Source: Wukongibacter sp050859025 (lineage in GTDB: Bacteria; Bacillota; Clostridia; Peptostreptococcales; Caminicellaceae). From it: a stretch of DNA of 64,000 nucleotides. The notes below the pieces were generated by a model. That model was not told the origin of the DNA. It saw only the letters and a program-made list of their open reading frames with translations, and searched no databases. Shown piece by piece: positions 36,050-44,644 of the stretch. The position numbers were made by a program, and so were the translations under genes. Within the stretch, counting starts at the first letter, position 1. Every line of letters starts with the position of its first letter. The stretch is taken from positions 4,216,001 to 4,280,000 of the forward strand of contig NZ_CP138200.1 in NCBI RefSeq assembly GCF_050859025.1. The letters are read 5' to 3'.

Positions 36050-36295
36050 TTATTTTTTAGTTAATGCACTCTTTACTGAAACCCCATCTAGCCGTCCAAG
36101 CTTACCAGTCATAGCTCCAATTTTATCTGTCGTCCCATCGACTATTATTGATATTACCTTTACTTTTTTCTCTTTGTAGGGAACTCCCATTCTTCCTACC
36201 ACTAATTCTGAGTAGTTTGACAATATTGAGTTCACAATCTGCACACTCGCTTCATTTTCAACGATTATTGCTACGACACCAATCCTATTATCCAT
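36050..36295 (-). CDS. TM1266-family hydrogenase-associated regulator
   Basis: An 81-residue ACT/NikR-like small protein (VAIIVENEASVQIVNSILS; VISIIVDGTTDKIGAMTGKL) of the group found next to [FeFe]-hydrogenase genes and called the iron-only hydrogenase system regulator. Its ligand and mode are not established. It lies just upstream of hydG with a strong AGGAGG site and after a terminator, so it leads the maturation operon hydG-hydE-hydF. Confidence 0.88.
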   Translation of the reverse strand: MDNRIGVVAIIVENEASVQIVNSILSNYSELVVGRMGVPYKEKKVKVISIIVDGTTDKIGAMTGKLGRLDGVSVKSALTKK

Positions 36296-36360
36296 TAAAT
36301 CTTCCTCCTATATTGCACAGTTTATCCTACTACATCCAAAGATTCTCTCCAAACAAAAAA

Positions 36361-36401
36361 CTTTCCAAAAGATAAGAAAAATGCTTACCCTTTGGAAAGT
36401 T
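36361..36401 (-). terminator. Terminator between hydA and the maturation operon
   Basis: On the minus strand CTTTCCAAAGG and CTTTTGGAAAG form an imperfect stem followed by TTTTTTG. It lies upstream of the TM1266-type gene, so hydCDBA and the maturation genes may be separate or partly coupled transcripts. Confidence 0.65.
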
Positions 36402-36606
36402 TTATGTAAAAAATGTCATACTTTCCATTCTTCATTTCTTACCTTTTGCTCAGAAATATCCTTGCAATTAGTTAAACCTACTATAAAATTGTAAGTAAAA
36501 GTAAATAAGCTTTGTCATCCTCCTAATAGATACAATCCATTAGTCAGAATCTGTACTACTATATATATACCCATAATGTTATTTTTATAACACATTTGTT
36601 TTATCA

Positions 36607-36642
36607 AACAGCGTAGATGAAAAATTGTAATCATCTACGCTG
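36607..36642 (-). terminator. Terminator directly after hydA
   Basis: CAGCGTAGATGA and TCATCTACGCTG form a perfect 12-bp stem with a 9-nt loop about 30 nt past the hydA stop. The trailing T-tract on the minus strand is modest (TTTGATAAAAC). Confidence 0.65.
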
Positions 36643-36671
36643 AAATTTTTAAAAGAAATTAAATACTATCT

Positions 36672-38477
36672 CTATTCCTGACATCCACATGCTGCTTCTT
36701 CTACTGAACAATCGCAGCAGCTTTCTTTAGTTTCATATATTTCTCTCTGATGATAGTGAGTATGAAGAAGCTCATGAGACTTATGTCCATTTGGCTTACC
36801 TAAGAACTCTTCGTAAAGCTTTGTTATCATTGGGTTCTTATGGGACTTTCTTTCTTCCATTATTACATCTTCTTCATATAGAGCCTTAGCTCTTTCTACT
36901 CTTACATCTACATCCATTAATGTCTTAGCATCAACGTGAGGCTGTCCACCACCAGTTACACAACCACCGCTACATCCCATAATTTCAATGAAGTGATAGT
37001 CTTTTTCACCAGCTTTAACCATTTCTAGTACCTTAGCTGCATTAGCAGTACCATGAGCAACAGCTATTCTGATTTTATTTCCAGCTATTTCTAATTCAGC
37101 TTCTTTAACACCTTCTTCAACACCTCTAACTGCATCGTATTCTATATCTTCTAAGTCTTCACCTGTCAATACGTCTGCAACTGTTCTAAGTGCTGCTTCC
37201 ATAACACCACCAGTAGCACCAAAGATAACTCCAGCACCAGTGTATTCACCAAAGATTTCATCGAAACGTTCATCATCTGACAGCTCTAGGAACTTAATTC
37301 TAGCCTGCTTAATCATCTTACCAAGCTCTCTAGTAGTAAGAACTGCATCTACATCTCTTAAACCTTCAACTTCCATCTCTTCTCTTGCTGATTCAGTTTT
37401 CTTAGAAGTACATGGCATTACTGAAACTACAAATATTTTCTTTGGATCTAAGTTATTCATTTCAGCATAGTATGTCTTTAATACTGCACCCATCATTTGA
37501 TGCGGTGATTTACAACTTGATAAATTCTCTAAGAACTCTGGGTAATAGAATTCACAGTATCTGATCCAACCAGGTGAACAAGAAGTAATCATTGGAAGTT
37601 TACCACCATTTTGGATTCTATCTAATAACTCATGACCTTCTTCAAGTATAGTAAGGTCAGCTGCAAAGTTAGTATCGAATACTTTGTCAAATCCAAGTCT
37701 CCTTAAAGCTGCAGCCATTTTACCAGTTACTCTTGTTCCTATAGGTAATCCAAACTCTTCACCAAGTGCTGCTCTAACAGCTGGTGCAGTTTGCACTAAT
37801 ACGTGTGTATTAGGATCTTCAATTGCATCCCACACTCTTTCAATGTCAGATTTTTCTCTTAAAGCAGCTACAGGACATGCAACTATACATTGTCCACAGT
37901 AGATACATGGTGCTTCAGCCATACTCTTATCAAAAGCAGGAGCAACCTCAGTTTTAAATCCTCTATTTGTAAAGTCTAAGATTCCAATTTCTTGAACTTT
38001 CTTACATACATTAACACATCTTCCGCAAAGGATACATTTACTTGCATCTCTTACGATTGAATGAGACATATCATCAACTGTTCCCACTCTTTTTTCACCT
38101 TTGAATGATACTTCTTCAATTCCTAGTTCCTCAGATAATGTTTGAAGTTCACAATTTCTATTTCTAGAGCATGTTAAACATTCTCTGTTATGATTTGCTA
38201 AAATCAACTCTACAGTTGTTTTAACAGTGTCTCTTACTTGCTTAGTATTTGTCTTAACAACCATTCCCTCTCTAACCGGAAGAACACATGATGCCTGTAA
38301 GCTTCTAGCACCTTCTACTTCTACTAAACAAACTCTACAAGCTCCTACTTCGTTTATATCCTTAAGATAACAAAGTGTTGGTATATCTATTCCAGCTTCT
38401 TTAGCAGCTTCAAGTACTGTATAGTTACTTGGTACTTGTATCTGCATACCATTTATGGTTAAAGTTACTTTCTCCAT
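36672..38477 (-). CDS. hydA: [FeFe]-hydrogenase catalytic subunit HydA
   Basis: A 601-residue catalytic subunit of the trimeric NAD/ferredoxin-linked hydrogenase. In order: a 2Fe-2S domain (C36, C47, C50, C64); a His/Cys3 cluster (HNRECLTCSRNRNCEL); two 4Fe-4S units (CILCGRCVNVCKKVQ, CIYCGQCIVACPVAAL); the H-cluster domain with TSCSPGW, MPCTSKKTE and EIMGCSGGCVTGGGQPH. The C-terminus has an extra Cys-rich tail (CCDCSVEEAACGCQ). With HydB and HydC it would oxidise or make H2 using NADH and ferredoxin together (electron bifurcation), as known for this architecture. Confidence 0.97.
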   Translation of the reverse strand: MEKVTLTINGMQIQVPSNYTVLEAAKEAGIDIPTLCYLKDINEVGACRVCLVEVEGARSLQASCVLPVREGMVVKTNTKQVRDTVKTTVELILANHNRECLTCSRNRNCELQTLSEELGIEEVSFKGEKRVGTVDDMSHSIVRDASKCILCGRCVNVCKKVQEIGILDFTNRGFKTEVAPAFDKSMAEAPCIYCGQCIVACPVAALREKSDIERVWDAIEDPNTHVLVQTAPAVRAALGEEFGLPIGTRVTGKMAAALRRLGFDKVFDTNFAADLTILEEGHELLDRIQNGGKLPMITSCSPGWIRYCEFYYPEFLENLSSCKSPHQMMGAVLKTYYAEMNNLDPKKIFVVSVMPCTSKKTESAREEMEVEGLRDVDAVLTTRELGKMIKQARIKFLELSDDERFDEIFGEYTGAGVIFGATGGVMEAALRTVADVLTGEDLEDIEYDAVRGVEEGVKEAELEIAGNKIRIAVAHGTANAAKVLEMVKAGEKDYHFIEIMGCSGGCVTGGGQPHVDAKTLMDVDVRVERAKALYEEDVIMEERKSHKNPMITKLYEEFLGKPNGHKSHELLHTHYHQREIYETKESCCDCSVEEAACGCQE

Positions 38478-38512
38478 CTTTCACCTCTCCTTATCCTATA
38501 GACTTACCGATA

Positions 38513-40303
38513 CTATTTCTTAACAATAGCGTTAAATGGACACTTCTCCATACAAGCTCCACACTTGATACATTCGCTCTGATCTATTTCATGTAGTTTC
38601 TTAACTTCTCCGCTTATACAGTTTACTGGACACGCCTTCGCACATAATGTACATCCCTTACACGCATCTGTAATTGTGTATTGTAATAATGATTTACATG
38701 CCCCAGCTGGACACTTCTTGTCATATACATGGGCCTCATACTCATGTCTAAAGAACTTAAGCGTTGATAATACTGGGTTTGGTGCCGTCTGTCCAAGTCC
38801 ACATAGTGATGCTGACTTGATTGTTTTTGCTAAATTTTCTAGCTTATCAAGATCTTCTGGCTCACCTTTACCTTCAGTTATCTTCTCAAGTATTTCTAAC
38901 ATTCTCTTTGTACCTTCTCTACATGGTGTACACTTTCCACATGACTCATCTACTGTAAAGTCTAAGAAGAATCTTGCTATGTCAACCATACAGTTATCTT
39001 CGTCCATTACAATCATACCACCTGAACCCATCATTGATCCTAGGGATACTAGGTTATCGTAGTCGATTGGTGTATCTAGATGTTCTTCCTTTAAACATCC
39101 ACCAGATGGTCCACCTGTTTGTACCGCCTTAAATTTCTTACCATTAGGAATTCCGCCACCTATTTCAAATATTACTTCTCTAAGTGTTGTTCCCATTGGG
39201 ATTTCCAATAACCCTGTGTTATTTATCTTTCCACCTAGGGCAAATACCTTTGTTCCCTTTGATTTTTCTGTTCCTATTGATGAATACCAGTCTGATCCAT
39301 TTAGGATTATTCTTGGTACATTTGCGTATGTCTCAACATTATTCAGTAATGTCGGTTTGTCCCAAAGTCCCTTCACTGCTGGGAATGGTGGTCTTGGTTT
39401 CGGCATACCTCTCTTACCTTCGATTGATTGTAATAGTGCAGTTTCCTCTCCACATACGAAGGCTCCTGCGCCTAGTCTTACTTCTAGATCGAAGTTAAAT
39501 CCTGTTCCGAATATGTCATTTCCTAATAATCCATATTCCTTTGCTTGCTCTATTGCTATTTCTAGTCTATTTACTGCTATTGGATACTCTGCTCTTACGT
39601 ATACATATCCTTGGTCTGATCCAATTGCATATCCCGCTATTGCCATTGCCTCTATTAATGCGTGAGGGTCTCCCTCAAGTACACTTCTATCCATAAATGC
39701 ACCTGGGTCTCCTTCATCGGCGTTACATGCTACGTATTTCTTATCATTCTTTGATCCGGCTGCAAATTGCCACTTAAGTCCTGTAGGGAATCCCCCACCA
39801 CCACGGCCTCTAAGTCCAGATGCCTTTATTTCTTCTATTACTTGCTCTGGTGTCATTTCTGTAAGTACTTTTCCAAGTGCCTTATATCCATCCATCGCAA
39901 TGTATTCATCTATTATTTCAGGGTTAATTACACCACAATTTCTTAGTGCTACCCTCATTTGCTTTTTATAAAATCCTACTTCATCTATTGATTTTATTGT
40001 ATCTTCTTCTACTGATTCTTTGTGTAAAAGTTCCTTAACTATTCTTCCCTTTAATAAATGCTCTTCAACTATTTTTTCTACATCTTCTACTTTTATTTGA
40101 CTATAGAATGATCCTTCTGGGTATACTATTACTATTGGTCCCGCTTCACAAAGTCCAAAACATCCTGTTTTTACTAACTTTACTTCGTTTGTAAGGTCAT
40201 GTTTTTCAAGTTCTGCCACGAATTTTTCTTCTATGCTAAGAGATCCTGATGATGTACATCCTGTTCCACCACAGATCAGTACGTGCGATCTATATAATTC
40301 CAT
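38513..40303 (-). CDS. hydB: Hydrogenase diaphorase subunit HydB (NuoF-like)
   Basis: A 596-residue NADH/FMN subunit. An N-terminal thioredoxin-like 2Fe-2S domain (ICGGTGCTSSGS; KTGCFGLCEAGP) precedes the NuoF core: SGLRGRGGGGFPTGLKWQ (NADH), CNADEGDPGAFMDR (FMN), LGAGAFVCGEETALL, and ESCGKCTPCREGT (4Fe-4S). Two C-terminal ferredoxin clusters follow (CKGCTLCAKACPV, CIKCGACMEKCPF). This layout is that of bifurcating hydrogenases. It lies between the HndB-like gene and hydA. Confidence 0.97.
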   Translation of the reverse strand: MELYRSHVLICGGTGCTSSGSLSIEEKFVAELEKHDLTNEVKLVKTGCFGLCEAGPIVIVYPEGSFYSQIKVEDVEKIVEEHLLKGRIVKELLHKESVEEDTIKSIDEVGFYKKQMRVALRNCGVINPEIIDEYIAMDGYKALGKVLTEMTPEQVIEEIKASGLRGRGGGGFPTGLKWQFAAGSKNDKKYVACNADEGDPGAFMDRSVLEGDPHALIEAMAIAGYAIGSDQGYVYVRAEYPIAVNRLEIAIEQAKEYGLLGNDIFGTGFNFDLEVRLGAGAFVCGEETALLQSIEGKRGMPKPRPPFPAVKGLWDKPTLLNNVETYANVPRIILNGSDWYSSIGTEKSKGTKVFALGGKINNTGLLEIPMGTTLREVIFEIGGGIPNGKKFKAVQTGGPSGGCLKEEHLDTPIDYDNLVSLGSMMGSGGMIVMDEDNCMVDIARFFLDFTVDESCGKCTPCREGTKRMLEILEKITEGKGEPEDLDKLENLAKTIKSASLCGLGQTAPNPVLSTLKFFRHEYEAHVYDKKCPAGACKSLLQYTITDACKGCTLCAKACPVNCISGEVKKLHEIDQSECIKCGACMEKCPFNAIVKK

Positions 40304-40423
40304 TTTTTTACCTCCCTTTAGTCTTTGTTGTATTCCTTAAGGGTCAGCCAACAGCTAATTGCCCACAGCTGACAGCAAGTTCTTAGTTTCTAAGGCTTAA
40401 TTCTATAAGCCCTGTATCGTCAT

Positions 40424-40792
40424 TTACTTCTCATATGCTCCTATTGTAAACTCTGATACTACTTTTCCATTTACTATATGTTCTGCAATTACTCTTTTAG
40501 CCTTTTCTGCATTCATATCCACGTATGTTACCTTTTCTTCGCCTTCTTTATATACCTCTACTAATGGCTCAAGCTTACATACACCTATACATCCTGTTTG
40601 TGTTACTTCTACGTCCGTTAAATTTCTCTTATTTACTTCCTCTAACAAAGCTGTTAGTACTGGTCGTGCACCTGCTGATATACCACAAGTTGCCATTCCC
40701 ACTACTATTCTTGTTCCTTTTCTTTCTTTCCTTATATCTACTTTCTTTAGGGCTTCTTCCCTTATCTTAGCTAATTCTGCTAACGATTTCAT
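40424..40792 (-). CDS. HydD/HndB-like thioredoxin-fold ferredoxin
   Basis: A 122-residue thioredoxin-like 2Fe-2S-type protein. It has only three of the four usual cysteines: one in GMATCGISAGAR and two in TQTGCIGVCKLEP. The fourth position reads Ser/Ala, as is usual for the HndB/HydD group found inside hydrogenase operons. Its role is not settled; it may help the diaphorase but need not hold a normal cluster. GGGGAGG precedes the ATG. It lies between hydC and hydB. Confidence 0.88.
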   Translation of the reverse strand: MKSLAELAKIREEALKKVDIRKERKGTRIVVGMATCGISAGARPVLTALLEEVNKRNLTDVEVTQTGCIGVCKLEPLVEVYKEGEEKVTYVDMNAEKAKRVIAEHIVNGKVVSEFTIGAYEK

Positions 40793-40908
40793 TCTTTAAC
40801 CTCCCCAAGTAGTTATTTATTATATTGGATATAAAACTCTATTAGTCCATATTCTTACAATGTCAAATTTTCTTATGCCTCATGAATTTTTTGTTACCTT
40901 ATCCAGTA

Positions 40909-40971
40909 GTTTGTTAAATATCAAATTAATATGTCTAATTTCAATCTGTTTGTTAAATGTCAAATTAATAT
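40909..40971. repeat. 24-bp direct repeat at the hydC 3' end
   Basis: GTTTGTTAAATATCAAATTA and GTTTGTTAAATGTCAAATTA (each extending to ATAT) occur 15 nt apart, at 40909-40932 and 40948-40971. The second copy includes the hydC stop codon. This may be a recent tandem duplication or a repeated protein-binding site. Confidence 0.6.
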
Positions 40972-41438
40972 TTCTTCAAAATATCAGGAACATCGGCTTC
41001 AACTAATTTACCATAAACATCTTCATTTACAGTAAGAACTGGTGCAAGTCCACATGCTCCTATACATCTTGTAGCTTCTAATGTATATTTACCGTCAGGT
41101 GAAGTTCCACCTACTTCTACATTTATGTCTCTACTAATTCTGTCGATTATTGCTTGGGCACCCTTAACATAACATGCTGTTCCTAGACATACTCCTATTA
41201 CATAATCTCCCTTTGGTTCAAGTGAGAACTGAGAATAAAAGGTTACTACGCCATAAATCTCTGCAACCGGTATATTTAGTCCTTTTGAGATTACTTTTTG
41301 TACTTCTAATGGTACTGCTCCAAATATATTCTGAGCTTCATTAAGTACTGGCATTAATGCACCTTTTCTTTCTTTGTTAGCTTCGATCACTTCGTTCAAT
41401 TTGTCGAAATTCTCTTTTGTTAAAATATTCTTAGCCAT
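40965..41438 (-). CDS. hydC: Hydrogenase subunit HydC (NuoE-like)
   Basis: A 157-residue thioredoxin-fold 2Fe-2S subunit. The four cluster cysteines are in GVCLGTACYVKGA and TRCIGACGLAP. FGAVPLEVQKVISKGLNIP and VVTFYSQFSLEPKG are typical of NuoE. It passes electrons between NADH/FMN and the hydrogenase. It is the first gene of the hydC-hydD-hydB-hydA run. Confidence 0.96.
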   Translation of the reverse strand: MAKNILTKENFDKLNEVIEANKERKGALMPVLNEAQNIFGAVPLEVQKVISKGLNIPVAEIYGVVTFYSQFSLEPKGDYVIGVCLGTACYVKGAQAIIDRISRDINVEVGGTSPDGKYTLEATRCIGACGLAPVLTVNEDVYGKLVEADVPDILKKY

Positions 41439-41494
41439 GTCACCTCTCCTTTCATATTTATTAAAATAAAAGATTAATCCTTTCCATCGTATCC

Positions 41495-41523
41495 ATTGTA
41501 CTATTCCTCATATCAAAAAGCAA
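41495..41523 (-). promoter_or_regulatory. Candidate promoter of the hyd operon
   Basis: On the minus strand TTGCTT (41518-41523) and TACAAT (41495-41500) are 17 nt apart, about 55 nt upstream of hydC. Confidence 0.5.
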
Positions 41524-41622
41524 TTAATAGATATAAAATATTTTTATAGTATATGGAGTGTATTATTAGTACATTGTATACATAGAAATTCAAATTTGAT
41601 TATCTTAGAAATGATAGAATCA

Positions 41623-41662
41623 CCTTGTTAAAGCGTCGCATTATGTCGACTTTTGTTAAAAT
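41623..41662. promoter_or_regulatory. Candidate regulator-binding site upstream of hydC
   Basis: Two copies of TTGTTAAA (about 41625-41632 and 41653-41660) flank a short palindrome GTCG-8 nt-CGAC. The half-site TTGTTAA is that of the redox regulator Rex, but the full palindrome with TTAACAA is not present, so this is only a suggestion. Confidence 0.35.
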
Positions 41663-42100
41663 TATATCATTTCCAATTTTTTATTACAACTAAATTTATA
41701 ATAAATAATAATAGAAATTCTTACTAATATGAATTTATCAAAAAAAACAGAAGGTATCAACTAAAAAATTGTTAATACCCCGTAATTTTTCTATTTTTTT
41801 TGCATAATCCCATTCATTACATAATCAGGATTATTTCATAATCTTAGTTACAAATTTTTATTACAGTTCTTTTTCTATAAACCCCACTGTTTTCAAGGGA
41901 TTATTCATAATCAAAGGATGATTTCACAATTGATTTATTAGATTTAAATTTCTGAATAATTTGTCAATTTATAAGTGCTAAAGTTCGTCTATTTTGTCTA
42001 TATGAATCCATTAATTCTTAATACAATTTAAAACTATAGAAACCTTAATAAGTCTTTTTGGATTTAAATTACATTAATCCTACTTACTTAAGAACAACAC
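41663..42100. other. Gene-free A/T-rich region between the formate channel gene and hyd operon
   Basis: No gene and no clear terminator seen. The low G+C and lack of repeats make its role unclear. It should contain the end of the fdh transcript. Confidence 0.35.
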
Positions 42101-42898
42101 TTACTTAGCTAAGGATTTTTTCTCATACTTAAAGAAAATTAGATAGTAGAATATTGGCACTACTATGGCTCCTCCTATTAAGTTCCCAATAGTTACAGGA
42201 ATTAAATTGTTAATCCAAATTTGTGTCTGTGTAATTTCGGCTCCTACATACTTACCTACATATATAAAGAACATATTTGCAATACTATGCTCATATCCAG
42301 ATAATACAAATAGCATTACTGGGAACCAGCAAGCAAATATTTTACTAGTAATATCCTTTCCCCCTGTAGCTAACCAAACTGCAAGTACAACTATGACATT
42401 ACAAAGAATAGCTCTTGAAAGTACTGCTCCTAAACCTAAGCTAGTCATAATAGTTGCTTTCTTTGTTGCAATTGCCATTGCCGTATCTGCAACTACACCT
42501 GAATAAAGCCCAGTTTTGACAACCAATAGTGCCACTACTATTGCTCCAATGAAGTTTCCTATATATACTAGTACCCAATTTCTAAGCATATCTCTAATGC
42601 TATATCTTCCCGTCAAAATACCTAATGTCATCAAATTATTTCCTGTAAAAAGCTCAGCACCAGCCATAATAACAAGCATCAAACCTATAGGGAAAATTGC
42701 TGCTCCCATTAGCTTTGCTAATCCTTTATCACCAACTAAAGCTCCCATAGTCGTTGAGCCAACCGCTCCAAAAGCAATAAATGCTCCGGCTAGAATACCT
42801 AGTAAAAATAATGACAGTGATGGTTTTGTTGCCTTAGCATAGCCTACATTAACCGTTGCCTCAGCAATCTCCTTTGGAGATAACATTCTCTTATCCAT
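42101..42898 (-). CDS. Formate/nitrite transporter (FocA/FdhC family)
   Basis: A 265-residue channel of the formate-nitrite transporter family with six membrane helices. Family motifs: LSLFLLGILAGAFIAFGAV, LFTGNNLMTLGIL, NWVLVYIGNFIGA, and ILCNVIVVLAVWLATG. It would move formate across the membrane. Its place beside fdhA, fdhD and carbonic anhydrase favours formate over nitrite as substrate. It is the last gene of that group, 92 nt after the carbonic anhydrase. Confidence 0.92.
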   Translation of the reverse strand: MDKRMLSPKEIAEATVNVGYAKATKPSLSLFLLGILAGAFIAFGAVGSTTMGALVGDKGLAKLMGAAIFPIGLMLVIMAGAELFTGNNLMTLGILTGRYSIRDMLRNWVLVYIGNFIGAIVVALLVVKTGLYSGVVADTAMAIATKKATIMTSLGLGAVLSRAILCNVIVVLAVWLATGGKDITSKIFACWFPVMLFVLSGYEHSIANMFFIYVGKYVGAEITQTQIWINNLIPVTIGNLIGGAIVVPIFYYLIFFKYEKKSLAK

Positions 42899-42990
42899 TA
42901 AAAACCTCTCCTCCTTGCTGTTTAATTAGCAGAACCTTTTTTTGAATTTTGCCATAGTATAGTATTATATATGCCATGCTATTGTGATAT

Positions 42991-43560
42991 TTACTTAGCT
43001 AATTTATCGATTTCATCACCATTAATAATTACTTCTAGCTCTCCTGAATAGGGATCAATTGTAAGTCCATGTACCTTGACATCCTTTGGCACAAATTGTG
43101 ATTCTCTAATCTTTGATACAGTTTTTATTACATTTTCAGTTTCATCTTTCAATATCCCTGACCACTCAGCTAGATTATCTATTGAATTAATAGCTTCCTC
43201 TGTAATTCCTCTATTAATCATCTTCGCCCTAATATCTTCCACTGTTAATTTTTTCATTCCACAGTCCTTATGACCAACAACAAAAACTTCTTTTAATCCC
43301 ATCATTATCGCACCAAGCGATATACAACGAATTATTTCATCACAATTTTCCCTTATACAATTTCCAGCATTCTTTAAAACCTTAATATCTCCTCTTTCAA
43401 ATCCCATAGATTTTTCAACTAGCTCCACAAGTCTCGTATCCATACATGTAAAAATCATAACCTCTTGTTTAGCATTGGCACTTATAGACTTATCACAAAA
43501 TCCTAACTTTTTTCTTTCACTTAGGAACCTATTATTGTGCTCTAATATCTTTTTTAACAT
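42991..43560 (-). CDS. Beta-class carbonic anhydrase
   Basis: A 189-residue beta-carbonic anhydrase. Zinc ligands and catalytic residues are visible in FTCMDTRLVELVE (C-x-D-x-R) and VVGHKDCGMKKL (H-x2-C). KVLKNAGNCIREN is the usual active-site helix start. It interconverts CO2 and bicarbonate. Placed between fdhD and a formate channel, it probably supplies CO2 to, or removes it from, the formate dehydrogenase. Confidence 0.92.
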   Translation of the reverse strand: MLKKILEHNNRFLSERKKLGFCDKSISANAKQEVMIFTCMDTRLVELVEKSMGFERGDIKVLKNAGNCIRENCDEIIRCISLGAIMMGLKEVFVVGHKDCGMKKLTVEDIRAKMINRGITEEAINSIDNLAEWSGILKDETENVIKTVSKIRESQFVPKDVKVHGLTIDPYSGELEVIINGDEIDKLAK

Positions 43561-43641
43561 TGAATTCTTCCTTTCATTTCATTGGGTATATGGAAAATAA
43601 ATTAACTTTATTATTCCTTGAGAAATTTGCATAATTCTAAA

Positions 43642-43662
43642 TTGACTATGTTGCATAGTCAA
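43642..43662. promoter_or_regulatory. Perfect inverted repeat between fdhD and carbonic anhydrase
   Basis: TTGACTATG and CATAGTCAA form a perfect 9-bp inverted repeat with a 3-nt spacer and no T-tract on either strand, so an operator is more likely than a terminator. No binding protein can be named. Confidence 0.4.
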
Positions 43663-43783
43663 TATCATTCTTAATTTAATTATTTGAAATAGTTTATATT
43701 TTGATAGCATTGCTCTAGAGCTTTTAAGACTATATACGGTAGTAAGGTTTTGAGAATTGTGATTATGCAATTTGCTCACTTAA

Positions 43784-44566
43784 TCAAATTAATATTCTTT
43801 CTTCATGAGAGTAGATATTCATTTTTTTCCCTCTTGCAAATCCTACTAAGGTGATTCCAAGTTTATTAGCAATATCCACTGCTAAATCCGTAGCAGCTGA
43901 TCTAGAAACAACAACTGGTATACCTACCTTCGCAGACTTAAGCAACATCTCTGATGATATTCTACCACTTGTCAGGATAATCTTATCCTTTAAATCAATA
44001 CCCTTAATGAAGGCTTCTCCAATGATTTTATCAATAGCATTATGTCTTCCTACATCTTCATGAAATATTAATTCATCATCTTTACTGCATAAAAGGCAAC
44101 TATGAACGCCTCCCGTTTTAATAAACAGCTCAGATCTTTTATTAAGCCCATTTGAAATCTGAAGAATATATTCCTTTTTCACATTAAAGTCATTATATAT
44201 TTTTTTCGTCTTTAAAGCGTCTATTACGCTGTAAAATATAGTTCCTTTTCCACATCCCGTTGTCATGGTCCTTTTTCCATAGAGTTTCTTAATCAATAAA
44301 TCTTTTTCTTTTATTTCTAAATGGGCTATTCCTCTTATCTCGTCAATTCTCATATTAATTATATCTTCTTTGCTTTTGATAAAACCTTCGGAAATCAAGA
44401 AGCCTATTGCAAGATAATCTAATGATTTTGGAGTACAAAGAAGAGTTATAAACTCTTCATCATTAATGAATATTGTAAGAGGATATTCCATTATTATCAT
44501 ATCCTCATTCTCGTATATCTTTTCATCTCTAATTTTAGTAATTATCATTTTCTTATATACCTGCAT
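43784..44566 (-). CDS. fdhD: Formate dehydrogenase accessory protein FdhD
   Basis: A 260-residue sulfurtransferase that delivers sulfur to the Mo/W cofactor of formate dehydrogenase. Motifs: CTPKSLDYLAIGFLISEGFI, TTGCGKGT, GGVHSCLLCS, HEDVGRHNAIDKIIG, LTSGRISSEML, VVSRSAATDLAVDIA. The cysteine loop has one Cys (TTGCGKGT) where E. coli FdhD has C-x2-C. GGAG lies 7 nt before the ATG. It lies 78 nt after fdhA. Confidence 0.95.
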   Translation of the reverse strand: MQVYKKMIITKIRDEKIYENEDMIIMEYPLTIFINDEEFITLLCTPKSLDYLAIGFLISEGFIKSKEDIINMRIDEIRGIAHLEIKEKDLLIKKLYGKRTMTTGCGKGTIFYSVIDALKTKKIYNDFNVKKEYILQISNGLNKRSELFIKTGGVHSCLLCSKDDELIFHEDVGRHNAIDKIIGEAFIKGIDLKDKIILTSGRISSEMLLKSAKVGIPVVVSRSAATDLAVDIANKLGITLVGFARGKKMNIYSHEERILI

Positions 44567-44644
44567 ATTTAGTCTCCAGTCTTTTTAGTTCTATGTGATA
44601 TATTCCTAAATTTTCTTTAATATTAAAATTTTCAAACCTTTAAA

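Noticed and set aside
40909..40971. A CRISPR-like repeat
   Set aside because: Only two 24-bp copies with a 15-nt spacer, one overlapping a stop codon; no cas genes in the window.
43579..43779. A 66-codon minus-strand ORF between carbonic anhydrase and fdhD
   Set aside because: No ribosome binding site and no protein-like pattern; it spans the perfect inverted repeat at 43642 and reads as spacer.
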